A DNA stretch of 64,000 nucleotides from Lentilactobacillus senioris DSM 24302 = JCM 17472. GTDB taxonomy: Bacteria; Bacillota; Bacilli; Lactobacillales; Lactobacillaceae. Positions 11,753-20,712 of this stretch are shown here, piece after piece. The DNA is taken from NCBI RefSeq assembly GCF_001436555.1, contig NZ_AYZR01000004.1, positions 186,001 through 250,000 on the forward strand, written 5' to 3'. The notes under the pieces were generated by a model. It did not search any database, had not been told where the DNA came from, and was given only the letters and a program-made list of their open reading frames with translations. The translations under genes were made by a program, and so were the position numbers. Numbering within the stretch: position 1 is the first letter of the stretch; every line of letters begins with the position of its first letter.

Positions 11753-12499
11753 GTGACTGAATTTACCGGAAAAAACATCGAAGAAGCAATTGATAAAGGG
11801 TTGATGGCAATGGAGATTCCCCGTGAAAAGGCGTTGATTACGGTAAAACGGTCTGCTAGTAACGGTTTTTTAGGCATCGGACGCCAAATGGCGTTAGTTG
11901 ATATTACCCTCGTGGAGGATAAGAAAAAAACCGAAACCGTTGTTCATTCTTACCGACCACCAATGCGTAAAAATAAAGTTCGAGCGGTAGAACCTGAATC
12001 TGAAGTTAAAAAGTATCCAGTTAAACCTAAAACTCAGCGTTTAATTGCTGATCAAGTGGTTGATAGTCTAACAAATTATTTAACCGATGTAATTAAAGCA
12101 ATGGGCTTTGAATTAAAAATTACCGCTGACGTTAAAAATCGACATTTGATCAATTATGATTTGAAAACTGATAATGAAAACCGCTTAATTGGCCGCCATG
12201 GCCGAACGTTAAATGCTTTGCAACAACTAGGCCAGATTTATATTAACCGTGAAGGGGCTAATGATGTTACGGTTATGTTGGACGTAGCTGATTATCGAAA
12301 GCGTCGACAGGTTATATTAACCAAGGTGGCACACAAATCCGCTATGGAAGTAATTGCAAATGGTCGACCAGTGCACTTAAATCCAATGCCACCATTTGAG
12401 CGTAAGATTATCCATAAGGCATTAGCCACTAACGAACACGTAGATACTTATTCGTCAGGTAAGGGAAATCACCGTTCTGTCGTGATTATTCCCCGCTAA
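11753..12499 (+). CDS. khpB: RNA-binding protein KhpB (Jag/EloR)
   Basis: Jag-N, KH and R3H domain protein that partners KhpA and affects cell elongation and division in Gram-positives. The start is GTG at 11753 (MTEFTGKNIEEAIDKGL) with GGAGG 8 bases upstream, giving 248 residues. The longer frame to 11690 overlaps the promoter and is rejected. Jag-N is residues 1-50 (ASNGFLGIGRQMA), with a charged linker at 55-95. The KH domain follows at about 95-170 (LIGRHGRTLNALQQL). R3H is C-terminal (FERKIIHKAL, GKGNHRSVVIIPR). A terminator follows before mnmE. Confidence 0.95.
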   Translation: MTEFTGKNIEEAIDKGLMAMEIPREKALITVKRSASNGFLGIGRQMALVDITLVEDKKKTETVVHSYRPPMRKNKVRAVEPESEVKKYPVKPKTQRLIADQVVDSLTNYLTDVIKAMGFELKITADVKNRHLINYDLKTDNENRLIGRHGRTLNALQQLGQIYINREGANDVTVMLDVADYRKRRQVILTKVAHKSAMEVIANGRPVHLNPMPPFERKIIHKALATNEHVDTYSSGKGNHRSVVIIPR

Positions 12500-12572
12500 A
12501 TTTTGTTTGACAAACCAAATGAATTTGAATATTATATAGGTAATCATTCTTATCTTAACTAGGTAAAGTAGT

Positions 12573-12622
12573 GAAAGTGCTTTATCCACGTCTTTTTGGC
12601 GTGGTGTGGGCACTTTTTTTGT
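12573..12622 (+). terminator. khpB terminator
   Basis: Outer arms AAAGTGC / GCACTTT and inner CCACG / CGTGG, followed by a run of seven T. It lies between khpB and mnmE. Confidence 0.85.
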
Positions 12623-12658
12623 ATTCTAAATTCAATTATTGATGAAAGGAGCACAATT

Positions 12659-14053
12659 ATGGTTTTAACCACAACTGATTTTGACACGATTGCTGCTATC
12701 TCCACTCCAGCAGGTGAAGGTGGAATTTCCATCATCCGAATTAGTGGGGATGACGCGGTAGACGTGGCTGCTCGGATTTATCGGGGCAAGAATTTGGCTA
12801 AAGTGGGCACCAACACGATTAATTACGGGCACATTGTCGATCATGACACGGGAGACGATGTGGACGAAGTAATGGTGTCAGTGATGCGGGCACCCAAGAC
12901 GTATACTAAAGAAAACATCGTAGAAATTAACTGTCACGGTGGGATTGTGGCTACTAATAAAATTTTACAGATGGTATTAAGTAACGGCGCCAGAATGGCC
13001 GAACCAGGTGAATTTACCAAACGGGCCTTTTTAAATGGCCGGATTGATTTATCCCAATCTGAAGCCGTAATGGATTTGATCGAAGCGAAAACTGATCGAT
13101 CTATGAAGGTAGCCATTAACCAATTAGATGGTAACTTATCCCATCTAATTCGGAATTTGCGGCAGGATATTTTGGACGTATTGGCCCAGGTAGAGGTTAA
13201 TATCGACTATCCAGAATATGATGATGTGGAAACCATGACCAGTCGTTTACTTCGGCAAAAGGCTGAACAGGTTCACGCTCAAATTGATCAGTTATTAGTC
13301 ACAGCCAAGCAAGGTAAAATTTTGCGAGATGGGTTAGCAACTTCTATTATTGGTCGGCCTAACGTTGGTAAATCTAGTTTGTTGAATCATTTAATTCACG
13401 AAGACAAGGCGATTGTAACCGACGTTCCTGGGACTACCCGGGATGTGTTGGAAGAATACGTTAACGTTCGTGGAGTACCGTTGAAATTAATTGATACCGC
13501 TGGAATTCACGATACAGAAGACAAGGTTGAAAAAATTGGGGTTGATCGTTCCCGTAAGGCAATCGACAGTTCTGATTTGGTTATGCTGGTCCTAAATGCC
13601 AGTGAGCCATTGACTGCAGAAGATCGCGAATTAATTGATGCCACTGCTGGTAAGCAACGAATCGTGGTATTAAACAAAACGGATTTGCCCCAACAAATTG
13701 AGTTAGAAGAAGTTAAGCACCTAGTAGGAGGCAAAAATATTATCTCCACTTCGGCAATTAAAGCCAGTGGCCTCCAAGAACTAGAAGAACTTATCGCTCA
13801 TTTATTCTTCAACGAAGGAATCGAAAATAGTCAAAACGATGTCGTCGTAACTAACGCCCGCCATATTGGACTATTAAACCGGGCGAACGCTTCCTTAAAG
13901 GCGGTCGTAGATGGTTTAGATAGTGGCCTGCCAGTTGATCTAGTTCAAATTGATATGACCAATTGCTGGGATCTATTAGGCGAAATTACTGGCGACAGTT
14001 ATCAAGATGAATTATTGGATCAGTTATTTAGCCAATTCTGTTTGGGTAAGTAA
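12659..14053 (+). CDS. mnmE: tRNA-modification GTPase MnmE (TrmE)
   Basis: GTPase that, with MnmG, installs the 5-carboxymethylaminomethyl group on U34 of certain tRNAs. It has 464 residues from ATG 12659 (AAAGGAG upstream). The tetrahydrofolate-binding N-domain begins [20 protein letters not shown]. Helical and G domains follow: G1 [13 protein letters not shown]2/G3 DVPGTTRD and DTAGI, G4 NKTD, G5 STSA. The C-terminal catalytic FCLGK ending is intact. mnmG follows 35 bases later in the same direction. A frame extending to 12596 crosses the terminator and is not used. Confidence 0.97.
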   Translation: MVLTTTDFDTIAAISTPAGEGGISIIRISGDDAVDVAARIYRGKNLAKVGTNTINYGHIVDHDTGDDVDEVMVSVMRAPKTYTKENIVEINCHGGIVATNKILQMVLSNGARMAEPGEFTKRAFLNGRIDLSQSEAVMDLIEAKTDRSMKVAINQLDGNLSHLIRNLRQDILDVLAQVEVNIDYPEYDDVETMTSRLLRQKAEQVHAQIDQLLVTAKQGKILRDGLATSIIGRPNVGKSSLLNHLIHEDKAIVTDVPGTTRDVLEEYVNVRGVPLKLIDTAGIHDTEDKVEKIGVDRSRKAIDSSDLVMLVLNASEPLTAEDRELIDATAGKQRIVVLNKTDLPQQIELEEVKHLVGGKNIISTSAIKASGLQELEELIAHLFFNEGIENSQNDVVVTNARHIGLLNRANASLKAVVDGLDSGLPVDLVQIDMTNCWDLLGEITGDSYQDELLDQLFSQFCLGK

Positions 14054-14069
14054 CGTTTCATGTGAAACA
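14054..14069. promoter_or_regulatory. Degenerate parS-like site
   Basis: CGTTTCATGTGAAACA lies between mnmE and mnmG. It differs from the parS consensus at the first base and at one central position (CG to TG). The 14-base core GTTTCATGTGAAAC recurs exactly at 28982-28995. Confidence 0.55.
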
Positions 14070-14088
14070 TTTATGGAGGAATCAACTC

Positions 14089-16017
14089 GTGAAAAGTTTA
14101 CAAGTCAGCGACGTTAAGCAGACTTACGCTGGTGATGATTATGATGTAATCGTTGTCGGTGCTGGCCACGCTGGAAGTGAAGCGGCTTTAGCTGCTGCCA
14201 GAATGGGAAATAAAACCCTCTTAATTACTATTAATTTAGACATGGTAGCTTTTATGCCATGTAACCCTTCAATTGGGGGCCCTGCCAAAGGGATCGTTGT
14301 TCGAGAAATCGACGCTCTCGGTGGTGAAATGGGGAAAAATATTGATAAAACTTATGTGCAAATGCGGATGTTAAACACTGGAAAAGGTCCAGCTGTTCAA
14401 GCATTACGGGCGCAAGCAGATAAGCATGCTTACCACTCTGAAATGAAGGCAACTATTGAAAACGAACCTAACTTGACCTTACGTCAGGGAACGGTAGATG
14501 ACCTGATCATTGAAGACGGTGAATGCCGTGGGGTTGTCACTAATACTGGTGCTAAATACCGGGCTAAAGCGGTAGTAGTGTGTGCCGGAACTGCAGCTCG
14601 CGGTAAGATTATTATCGGAGAATTGATGTACGCTTCTGGTCCTAACAATTCTCAACCCGCTGAAAAGCTAACCGCTAACCTAGAAAAATTGGGTTTTGAT
14701 TTGGAACGGTTTAAGACGGGAACCCCGCCACGAGTAGACGGAAAAACAATCGACTATTCTAAGACGGAACAGCAACCCGGTGATGAAACTCCTAACTTCT
14801 TTAGCTACGAATCTAAAGATGAAGATTATCTAGCAGTTAAAAATCAACTTTCTTGTTGGTTAACTTACACCAATGAAAAGACGCACGAAATTATCCGGGA
14901 AAACTTTGATCGAGCTCCTATGTTTACCGGAGTGATCGAAGGGGTGGGCCCCCGTTATTGCCCATCTATCGAAGATAAAATTGTCCGTTTTGCTGATAAG
15001 AAGCGGCATCAGTTATTCTTAGAGCCGGAAGGTCGTCATACTCAAGAATGGTATGTCCAAGGGCTTTCTACCTCCATGCCAGAAGAAGTACAACAAGAAT
15101 TTATCCATACGATCGCGGGCTTGGAACACGCTGAAATGATGCGGCCCGGTTACGCTATCGAATATGACGTGGTTGCACCATATCAGCTAAAACCAACCTT
15201 GGAAACTAAGGTTGTTAAAAACCTCTTTACCGCCGGTCAAACTAACGGAACATCTGGTTACGAAGAAGCTGCAGGCCAAGGCTTGATTGCCGGAATTAAC
15301 GCTGGTTTACGGGCTCAAGGTAAGCCAGGCTTTACTTTGAAGCGGGATGAAGCCTACATCGGGGTAATGATCGATGATTTGGTAACCAAGGGAACTAAGG
15401 AACCTTACCGGTTATTAACTAGTCGGGCCGAATACCGGTTATTGCTTAGAAATGATAATGCCGATATGCGGTTAACCGAAAAGGGTCATGAGTTAGGTTT
15501 GATTGCTGACGATCGTTACGAAGCCTTTTTAGCTAAGAAAGCCGTTGTAGAAGCCGAATTAGAACGGTTAGCTAAGATTCGAATTAAGCCTAGTGAAGCA
15601 GTCAACGAGTTTATCACCTCCCATGGCGACAAACCATTACAAGACGGTGTGATAGCTGCTATTTTCTTACGGCGGCCATACGTGGATTATAAAACCCTCT
15701 TACAGTTCATTGCTGCACCGGATGAAGCATTAGGTCGCAGAGAAGTTGAGCAAGTTGAAATTAGAACCAAGTACGCTGGCTATATTGCTAAGGCCGAAGA
15801 AAACGTTGAGAAGATGAAGAAGATGGAAGCTAAGAAGATTCCGGATAATATCGACTACGACGCCATCGACGGAATTGCAACTGAAGCCCACCAAAAATTA
15901 AAGCAAATTCAACCCGAAACACTAGCCCAAGCAGGCCGCATTAGTGGGGTCAACCCAGCTGATATTGCCATTTTGAGTGTGTATATCCAACAGGGAAAAA
16001 TTGCAAAAGTCCAATAA
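14089..16017 (+). CDS. mnmG: tRNA uridine-5-carboxymethylaminomethyl modification enzyme MnmG (GidA)
   Basis: FAD-dependent partner of MnmE. The start is GTG at 14089 ([15 protein letters not shown]) with GGAGGA 8 bases upstream, giving 642 residues. The FAD motif is [21 protein letters not shown]. Family blocks [21 protein letters not shown], the cysteine-bearing [14 protein letters not shown] and the C-terminal helical tail ([18 protein letters not shown]-like) are all present. rsmG and parAB, which follow mnmG in many Firmicutes, are absent here; a strong terminator and a leftward gene follow instead. Confidence 0.97.
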   Translation: MKSLQVSDVKQTYAGDDYDVIVVGAGHAGSEAALAAARMGNKTLLITINLDMVAFMPCNPSIGGPAKGIVVREIDALGGEMGKNIDKTYVQMRMLNTGKGPAVQALRAQADKHAYHSEMKATIENEPNLTLRQGTVDDLIIEDGECRGVVTNTGAKYRAKAVVVCAGTAARGKIIIGELMYASGPNNSQPAEKLTANLEKLGFDLERFKTGTPPRVDGKTIDYSKTEQQPGDETPNFFSYESKDEDYLAVKNQLSCWLTYTNEKTHEIIRENFDRAPMFTGVIEGVGPRYCPSIEDKIVRFADKKRHQLFLEPEGRHTQEWYVQGLSTSMPEEVQQEFIHTIAGLEHAEMMRPGYAIEYDVVAPYQLKPTLETKVVKNLFTAGQTNGTSGYEEAAGQGLIAGINAGLRAQGKPGFTLKRDEAYIGVMIDDLVTKGTKEPYRLLTSRAEYRLLLRNDNADMRLTEKGHELGLIADDRYEAFLAKKAVVEAELERLAKIRIKPSEAVNEFITSHGDKPLQDGVIAAIFLRRPYVDYKTLLQFIAAPDEALGRREVEQVEIRTKYAGYIAKAEENVEKMKKMEAKKIPDNIDYDAIDGIATEAHQKLKQIQPETLAQAGRISGVNPADIAILSVYIQQGKIAKVQ

Positions 16018-16048
16018 AAAAACATCGCCGTGACGGCGATGTTTTTTT
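16018..16048 (+). terminator. mnmG terminator
   Basis: Arms CATCGCCG / CGGCGATG with loop TGA, A run 5' and T run 3'. It is shared by the convergent genes mnmG and the membrane protein. Confidence 0.92.
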
Positions 16049-16050
16049 AT

Positions 16051-16833
16051 TTATTGATCTTCACCTACATCTAGTGCTTGATGGTGCAGATTTTTGAAGA
16101 CGTGAGTATCAGCCCAGCCGGTAATTCCACCTTGAGCTAGGAAGGCAAAAACCGTTCCTAAGCCGAAGTTGGTAAAGCGATGGGTAATTAAAAGGGCAAT
16201 GATAGCAAGGATGGTAGGGGGAATATAAGAAGCCCACATAGCTGGTGCTGCTTGCCCCTTGAAAAATTTAAACCGTAAGATTTGCATTAAGTCATCAGCG
16301 GGATGCAAAACTAGGTTAACCCGTTGATAAATCGAAATGGCAATCGCAATGAGAGCCACTCCAGCAAAATTAATTAAGACGTAGAGGCCGATCATAAGGG
16401 GCGTCTTAGCTTCTGGAAACCCGCTAAACAAATTAGGATACTTGCCCATGAAGAAGTCCTCAAAGAGTTGAATTAGGGCTGAGAAGGGAACCATGAAGGC
16501 AAGATTACCTAAAATACGTTTCCATTCAAATTTTCGAATTAACGCTGCGTTTAATAACGAAGTTAAAATTCCGATAATTAGAAAAGTCCAAAATAAATTC
16601 CAGTGAACGGCGGTTCCAAAATTGGCTTCCGCTGCTGTCCAGTAGGCAGATCCTAGAAAAGACGGCATGATTTTGGCACTAGTAACTAGGGTTAAGACGT
16701 TACCGGCGGAGTTAATTACCAGTGAAAGAGCAAAGAATCCTAACGAGGCAGCCATGGAAAGACTCCGAGTTTTGGGTTTAATTTCAGTTTGCGGTTCAGT
16801 AGCTAAGACTTTATGATTCAGCAAAATTTCCAC
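16051..16833 (-). CDS. Multi-pass membrane protein, possibly YczE/YyaS-like
   Basis: 260 residues with five to six membrane segments, for example ASLGFFALSLVINSAGNVL, NLFWTFLIIGILTSLL, PLMIGLYVLINFAGVALIAIA and a last pair near residues 205-245. The segment LHPADDLMQILRFKFFKG and the layout resemble the YczE/YyaS membrane family, but I am not certain. The start is ambiguous: GTG 16833 is 1-2 bases from AGGA, while an in-frame TTG at 16824 has better spacing. It lies 18 bases downstream of a fructokinase on the same strand, so it is probably cotranscribed and could take part in sugar handling or export. Confidence 0.6.
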   Translation of the reverse strand: MEILLNHKVLATEPQTEIKPKTRSLSMAASLGFFALSLVINSAGNVLTLVTSAKIMPSFLGSAYWTAAEANFGTAVHWNLFWTFLIIGILTSLLNAALIRKFEWKRILGNLAFMVPFSALIQLFEDFFMGKYPNLFSGFPEAKTPLMIGLYVLINFAGVALIAIAISIYQRVNLVLHPADDLMQILRFKFFKGQAAPAMWASYIPPTILAIIALLITHRFTNFGLGTVFAFLAQGGITGWADTHVFKNLHHQALDVGEDQ

Positions 16834-16851
16834 ATCCTTTTCAATTAATTC

Positions 16852-17727
16852 TTAACGGTTATATTCCTTTAACGCCATTGCGAAATCACCAAGGGTAGCG
16901 GAACCATTTTCTTTAACGTTAGGCATGGTGATGTATTGCTCAAGTGGTGGAACTGCGACGTAATCGTTGAGTAATTCGGCAAATTGAGTGCGAACTTTAT
17001 CAAGGAACCATTCACTAACAACTCCACCACCAAAGACGATCTTGTCTGGTCGAATAGTGAGTGTGGTTTGAATGGCGGCTTGGGCAACGTAGTAAGCCAT
17101 AATGTCCCAAACTTTGTGGTCGTGAGGAACGTCTTGACCGGAAATACCGAGGCGTGCTTCAAAAGTCGGGCCGGCTACCAAGCCTTCCAAACAATCATTG
17201 TGATAAGGACAGATACCAGCAAAATCAAGATCTTCTGGATGGCGTTTTAGGTAAACATGGCCCATTTCTGGATGTCCTAAACTTCCCATAAATTCACCGT
17301 TATTAACGATGCCGGCGCCAACGCCAGTCCCAATAGTGTAGTAAACTAGTGAATCAACTTTTTCATTGAACAAAGTTGAAACCACGTATTCGCCATAAGC
17401 AGATCCGTTCACGTCGGTAGTCCAAGCGATCGGAATATCAAAGGCTTGTTTGATGGTGCCGTAAAAATCGGTATTTTGCCAACCTGGTTTCGGGGTATTG
17501 GTGATATAACCGAAGTTATCAGCGTTGTGTCGTAATTCTAACGGTCCAAAAGAAGAAATGCCGATGGCTTTTAAATCTGGATACTGCTTAAAATAATCAA
17601 TTACCCGCTGTAAAGTTTCTTCAGGGGTAGTGGTGGGAATGCGCACCTTATCTAAGGTTCTGTAATCTTCATTGCCGATAGCGCAGACAAATTTTGTCCC
17701 GCCGGCTTCAATACTTCCTAGTTGCAT
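16852..17727 (-). CDS. ROK-family fructokinase
   Basis: Sugar kinase that phosphorylates a hexose, most likely fructose, at the expense of ATP. It has 291 residues. The N-terminal phosphate motif is GSIEAGGTKFVCAIG and the catalytic-base motif is DVNGSAYGE. The ROK signature is followed by zinc ligands (GHPEMGHVYLKRHPED, GICPYHNDCLEGLVAGP: His and three Cys), as in ScrK/GmuE fructokinases. ATG 17727 has AGGAG upstream. The upstream spacer holds LacI/CcpA-type palindromes, so catabolite or repressor control is likely. Mannokinase activity is possible. Confidence 0.88.
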   Translation of the reverse strand: MQLGSIEAGGTKFVCAIGNEDYRTLDKVRIPTTTPEETLQRVIDYFKQYPDLKAIGISSFGPLELRHNADNFGYITNTPKPGWQNTDFYGTIKQAFDIPIAWTTDVNGSAYGEYVVSTLFNEKVDSLVYYTIGTGVGAGIVNNGEFMGSLGHPEMGHVYLKRHPEDLDFAGICPYHNDCLEGLVAGPTFEARLGISGQDVPHDHKVWDIMAYYVAQAAIQTTLTIRPDKIVFGGGVVSEWFLDKVRTQFAELLNDYVAVPPLEQYITMPNVKENGSATLGDFAMALKEYNR

Positions 17728-18151
17728 AATTGGTACTCCTGTTAATTTATTTTTAGTGAAATAATTCTTTTTAATTGATTGATATTATCATTGTAACTTA
17801 AAGAAAGCGGTTTATTTTGCTTGTTGGAACCGTTTTCTTAATCGGTATAACCGTCATAATAGCGATACAAACGTTTACATTTTTTCTTTAAAAAGATTTA
17901 ATGGCGTAAGGAAGATAGTTAATCAATTTAGTGGTAGAAATAAAAAATTGGTGCAAACGTGTAAACGTTTGTATTTCAATCAATGATTGTGAATTTTAAA
18001 TCTATTTGCTGTTATGACAGTAATTATCGATTTAAATTTGTGAAATGGTTGAATAATCTTATAGTTATTTTGGGACAATGATCTAAATAAAAGCGCTTTA
18101 AAATATGCTAAGCTTTTATTGTAATTAATTTCACAATGAAGAGGTAATCAC
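17728..18151. promoter_or_regulatory. Divergent control region with LacI/CcpA-type operators
   Basis: A 424-bp AT-rich spacer between the leftward fructokinase and the rightward dehydrogenase. It contains TACAAACGTTTACA at 17866-17879 and its exact reverse complement TGTAAACGTTTGTA at 17960-17973, whose centres lie 94 bp apart. AAAGCGCTTT, a perfect 10-bp palindrome, is at 18090-18099. A pair of inverted segments, AAAGAAAGCGGTT and AACCGTTTTCTTA, lies nearest the kinase. All are the CG-centred type bound by LacI/GalR proteins or CcpA. A LacI-type gene lies at 19.6-20.6 kb. Confidence 0.7.
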
Positions 18152-19159
18152 ATGAAAGCATTAGTATTGGAAAACATTTCAGATATGCAGATCAAAGACT
18201 TGCCAGAACCTACTGTTAGTGGAGATGAAGTGAAGATTAAAGTTAAATACTCTGGGATTTGCGGGACAGATAAACATCTTTACTTAGGCTTACCCGGTTC
18301 AGCAGATGCTGAAATGCCAGTTGTTTTGGGACACGAAAATTCTGGTGAAGTAGTAGCAGTTGGCCCAGACGTTGTTGACATTAAAGTGGGTGATCGAGTA
18401 GCAATTGACCCTAATATTTACTGTGGCTATTGTAAATATTGTCGCCAAGGACGGCCCCAATTGTGTGAACACCTAAGTGCGGTGGGAGTAACCCGCAATG
18501 GTGGCCTAGAAGAATATACCACCGCTCCGCAACGAGTAGTTTATCGGCTACCAGATTCAGTTTCTTATTTATCGGGTGCAATGGTTGAACCAATCAGTTG
18601 TGTCATGCATGGCATTAAACGTTTGAACTTAGAACCAGCTCAAAAGGCTTTGGTGATTGGGGATGGCTTTATTGCCCAGTTGTTCACCCAAATTTTGGCT
18701 GCTAGCGGCCTGAGTCAAATTGATGTTTCCGGTCATTCTGATCATAAACGAGAATTATTAGGTCGTTGTGGGGCTACGCATTTCTACAATAATGCAACTG
18801 AAGAGGTTCCAACTGGTTACGACGTAGTTATCGAATGTGTGGGACTACCAGCAACCCAGACTGCAGCAGTAGAGCAAGCAGGTAAAGGTGGCCAGGTCCT
18901 AATGTTTGGTGTAGCTAATCCTACCGATACCTTCGCACTTAATTCTTACGAAGTTTTCCAAAAGGAATTAGACATTAAGGGTTCCTTCATTAACCCATAC
19001 GTTTTTGAAGATTCTATCGCCTTATTGGCTAGTGGTAAGGTAAACGTAGAGATGTTGATTTCTGATGAAATTACTTTGGACCAAGTGGCTGACGACTTAG
19101 CCGGTAAATTTGATCATCCAATCAATAAGGCCGTCGTTAATATTGAAAAGAGTCTATAA
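18152..19159 (+). CDS. Zinc-dependent medium-chain alcohol/polyol dehydrogenase
   Basis: 335-residue NAD(P)-dependent dehydrogenase of the sorbitol/threonine/butanediol dehydrogenase group. Catalytic-zinc ligands are in GICGTDKH (Cys), GHENSG (His-Glu) and the MVEPISCVMHG Glu. Structural-zinc cysteines are in CGYCKYCRQGRPQLC. The Rossmann motif is unusual (VIGDGFIAQLF instead of GAGPIG). The substrate is not decided by sequence; a sugar alcohol or diol is most plausible because of the fructokinase neighbour and LacI control. The glyoxalase-fold gene follows 12 bases later. Confidence 0.85.
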   Translation: MKALVLENISDMQIKDLPEPTVSGDEVKIKVKYSGICGTDKHLYLGLPGSADAEMPVVLGHENSGEVVAVGPDVVDIKVGDRVAIDPNIYCGYCKYCRQGRPQLCEHLSAVGVTRNGGLEEYTTAPQRVVYRLPDSVSYLSGAMVEPISCVMHGIKRLNLEPAQKALVIGDGFIAQLFTQILAASGLSQIDVSGHSDHKRELLGRCGATHFYNNATEEVPTGYDVVIECVGLPATQTAAVEQAGKGGQVLMFGVANPTDTFALNSYEVFQKELDIKGSFINPYVFEDSIALLASGKVNVEMLISDEITLDQVADDLAGKFDHPINKAVVNIEKSL

Positions 19160-19171
19160 GGGGGACTAATC

Positions 19172-19561
19172 ATGTCAATTACCGATCAAGTGACCGATTT
19201 GCAACACGTAGGGATTCCCACAGCCGATTTGGCTGCTACGATTAAATTTTACGAGGGATTAAGATTTCAATTGGTTGGCCAGTTCAAAAATGGAGCGGGA
19301 GAAGTGGCATTTTTACGGTTTAACCATTTAACAATTGAAACGTGGACTGGAGATCCAGTAGTTCACCAAGCGGGAGCAATTAATCATATTTCGTTAGATA
19401 CTCGTGATGCTCAAGCAACCTTCGATGCAGCTCAAGAAGCTGGCTATAAGATTGTTGAGGAGCAGGTTCAAGAGCTACCATTTTGGGAACACGGAATTAA
19501 ATACTTTAACATTTTGGGTCCCAATGATGAAACCATTGAATTCTGTGAAATTATAAAATAA
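19172..19561 (+). CDS. VOC/glyoxalase-fold protein
   Basis: 129-residue vicinal-oxygen-chelate protein with two beta-alpha-beta-beta-beta units. Unit one starts LQHVGIPTADLAATIKFYE, and metal-ligand-like residues occur at the first His, in FNHLTIETW, in INHISLDTRD and in the last strand DETIEFCEI. It is 12 bases behind the zinc dehydrogenase with its own GGGGG ribosome-binding site, so they form a two-gene operon. It may isomerise or detoxify a dicarbonyl product of the dehydrogenase; the exact reaction is unknown. Confidence 0.82.
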   Translation: MSITDQVTDLQHVGIPTADLAATIKFYEGLRFQLVGQFKNGAGEVAFLRFNHLTIETWTGDPVVHQAGAINHISLDTRDAQATFDAAQEAGYKIVEEQVQELPFWEHGIKYFNILGPNDETIEFCEIIK

Positions 19562-19562
19562 G

Positions 19563-19595
19563 AAAAAGCGCTAACCATATCGGTTAGCGCTTTTT
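19563..19595. terminator. Bidirectional terminator
   Basis: Perfect 14-bp arms AAAAAGCGCTAACC / GGTTAGCGCTTTTT between the convergent glyoxalase-fold gene and the lacI-type gene. It overlaps the stop codon of the latter by two bases. Confidence 0.92.
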
Positions 19596-20568
19596 AATAT
19601 CTTACTAGGGTAGTTTTGACCCGCTTAATATTAGTGGCTCGATTGGGATCTTGAATTCGTTTCATTAGTAGATCAAAGGCAACTTTGGCGATTTGGGCTG
19701 TTGGTTGCTTAGCAATGACCATTGGATAACGCATAACTTGTAGCCAGGGAGAATCATCAAAACTCCCTAAGGTGATCTGTGGAAAGTCACGATCAGTTAA
19801 ACGCTGTAGGATTCGGAGTAAAATCTGGTTATCTGCGGCGATAATGCCATCACAACGGAGATTATAAACTAATTTGCCAGTTAAATCCGCTACATTAGCG
19901 TAATCAACGGTGCTAGTTAAGATCAGACGGTCATCCAACGGAAACTGAGCCTGTGAGATTGCCTGACGGTAACCTTGAAGCCGTTCGGTGCTAGTGGTAC
20001 TGACCGGACTATTAATAAAGCCAATTCGTTTGGCCCCCTGGTGAATCATAGTAGTAACGATCTCTGCAGCTCCCCGAGCATTTTCAGTTATGACTACATC
20101 AAAATTACCTTGGGTTTCTTGGGGTTGCCGATCAATAAAAACGGCAGGAACAGTGGGATCTAGATTAGTTAAAATATGACTAACATCAGCAGTGGCAATA
20201 ATTAGTCCGTCTACCATCCGTTGCTGCAGGGTTGAGATTGCCTGTTGTTCACTAGTTGTATCTTCGTTGGTTCTGGCAATGATAATTTGGTAGTGATTTT
20301 TGAGGGCGTGCTCTTCTAGTTGATCAATGATTTCGGTGAAAAAAGATGTCAGAATGTTAGAAATGACCACGCCGATGGTGAAAGTTTTTTTAACTCGAAT
20401 GCTGCGGGCTAAATCGTTCACCCGGTAGCCCAGTTGGTTCGCGATTTGCTGAATGCGTTCTTTAGTGGCTGGCATTACTCGGGGGCTATCGTTTAAAGCT
20501 CTAGAAACTGTTGCAACCGACACACCGGCTTCTTTGGCAATTTCTTTGATTGTAATTTGAGAGTGCAT
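19594..20568 (-). CDS. LacI/GalR-family transcriptional regulator
   Basis: 324 residues. The N-terminal helix-turn-helix and hinge read ITIKEIAKEAGVSVATVSRA, then LNDSPRVMPATKERI and GYRVNDLARSIR. It is followed by a periplasmic-binding-protein-like sensor domain (TFTIGVVISNILTSFF, DGLIIATADV, VPAVFIDRQP, GAKRIGFINSP). It is convergent with the dehydrogenase/glyoxalase operon, whose promoter region contains LacI-type palindromes, so it is the likely repressor of that operon and perhaps of the fructokinase. The inducer is unknown. ATG 20568 is preceded by AAAGGA. Confidence 0.92.
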   Translation of the reverse strand: MHSQITIKEIAKEAGVSVATVSRALNDSPRVMPATKERIQQIANQLGYRVNDLARSIRVKKTFTIGVVISNILTSFFTEIIDQLEEHALKNHYQIIIARTNEDTTSEQQAISTLQQRMVDGLIIATADVSHILTNLDPTVPAVFIDRQPQETQGNFDVVITENARGAAEIVTTMIHQGAKRIGFINSPVSTTSTERLQGYRQAISQAQFPLDDRLILTSTVDYANVADLTGKLVYNLRCDGIIAADNQILLRILQRLTDRDFPQITLGSFDDSPWLQVMRYPMVIAKQPTAQIAKVAFDLLMKRIQDPNRATNIKRVKTTLVRY

Positions 20569-20662
20569 GGAATCACCATCCTTTGGGAAAGCTAACCTTA
20601 TTTTAGCCGTTAGTTAAAATTACGTACAGGAAATAATTGTAATTGTGATTTTTAAATCATAA

Positions 20663-20699
20663 TAAAAAACACTTTCGAAGAAATTCGAAAGTGTTTTTG
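20663..20699 (-). terminator. Terminator of the surface-protein gene
   Basis: Perfect arms AAACACTTTCGAA / TTCGAAAGTGTTT with loop GAAA and flanking A/T runs, just past the stop of the leftward gene. Confidence 0.9.
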
Positions 20700-20712
20700 A
20701 GGTTAGAAGTTA

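Noticed and set aside
16869-17162. Second minus-strand frame inside the fructokinase gene
   Set aside because: Shadow frame of a well-conserved gene.
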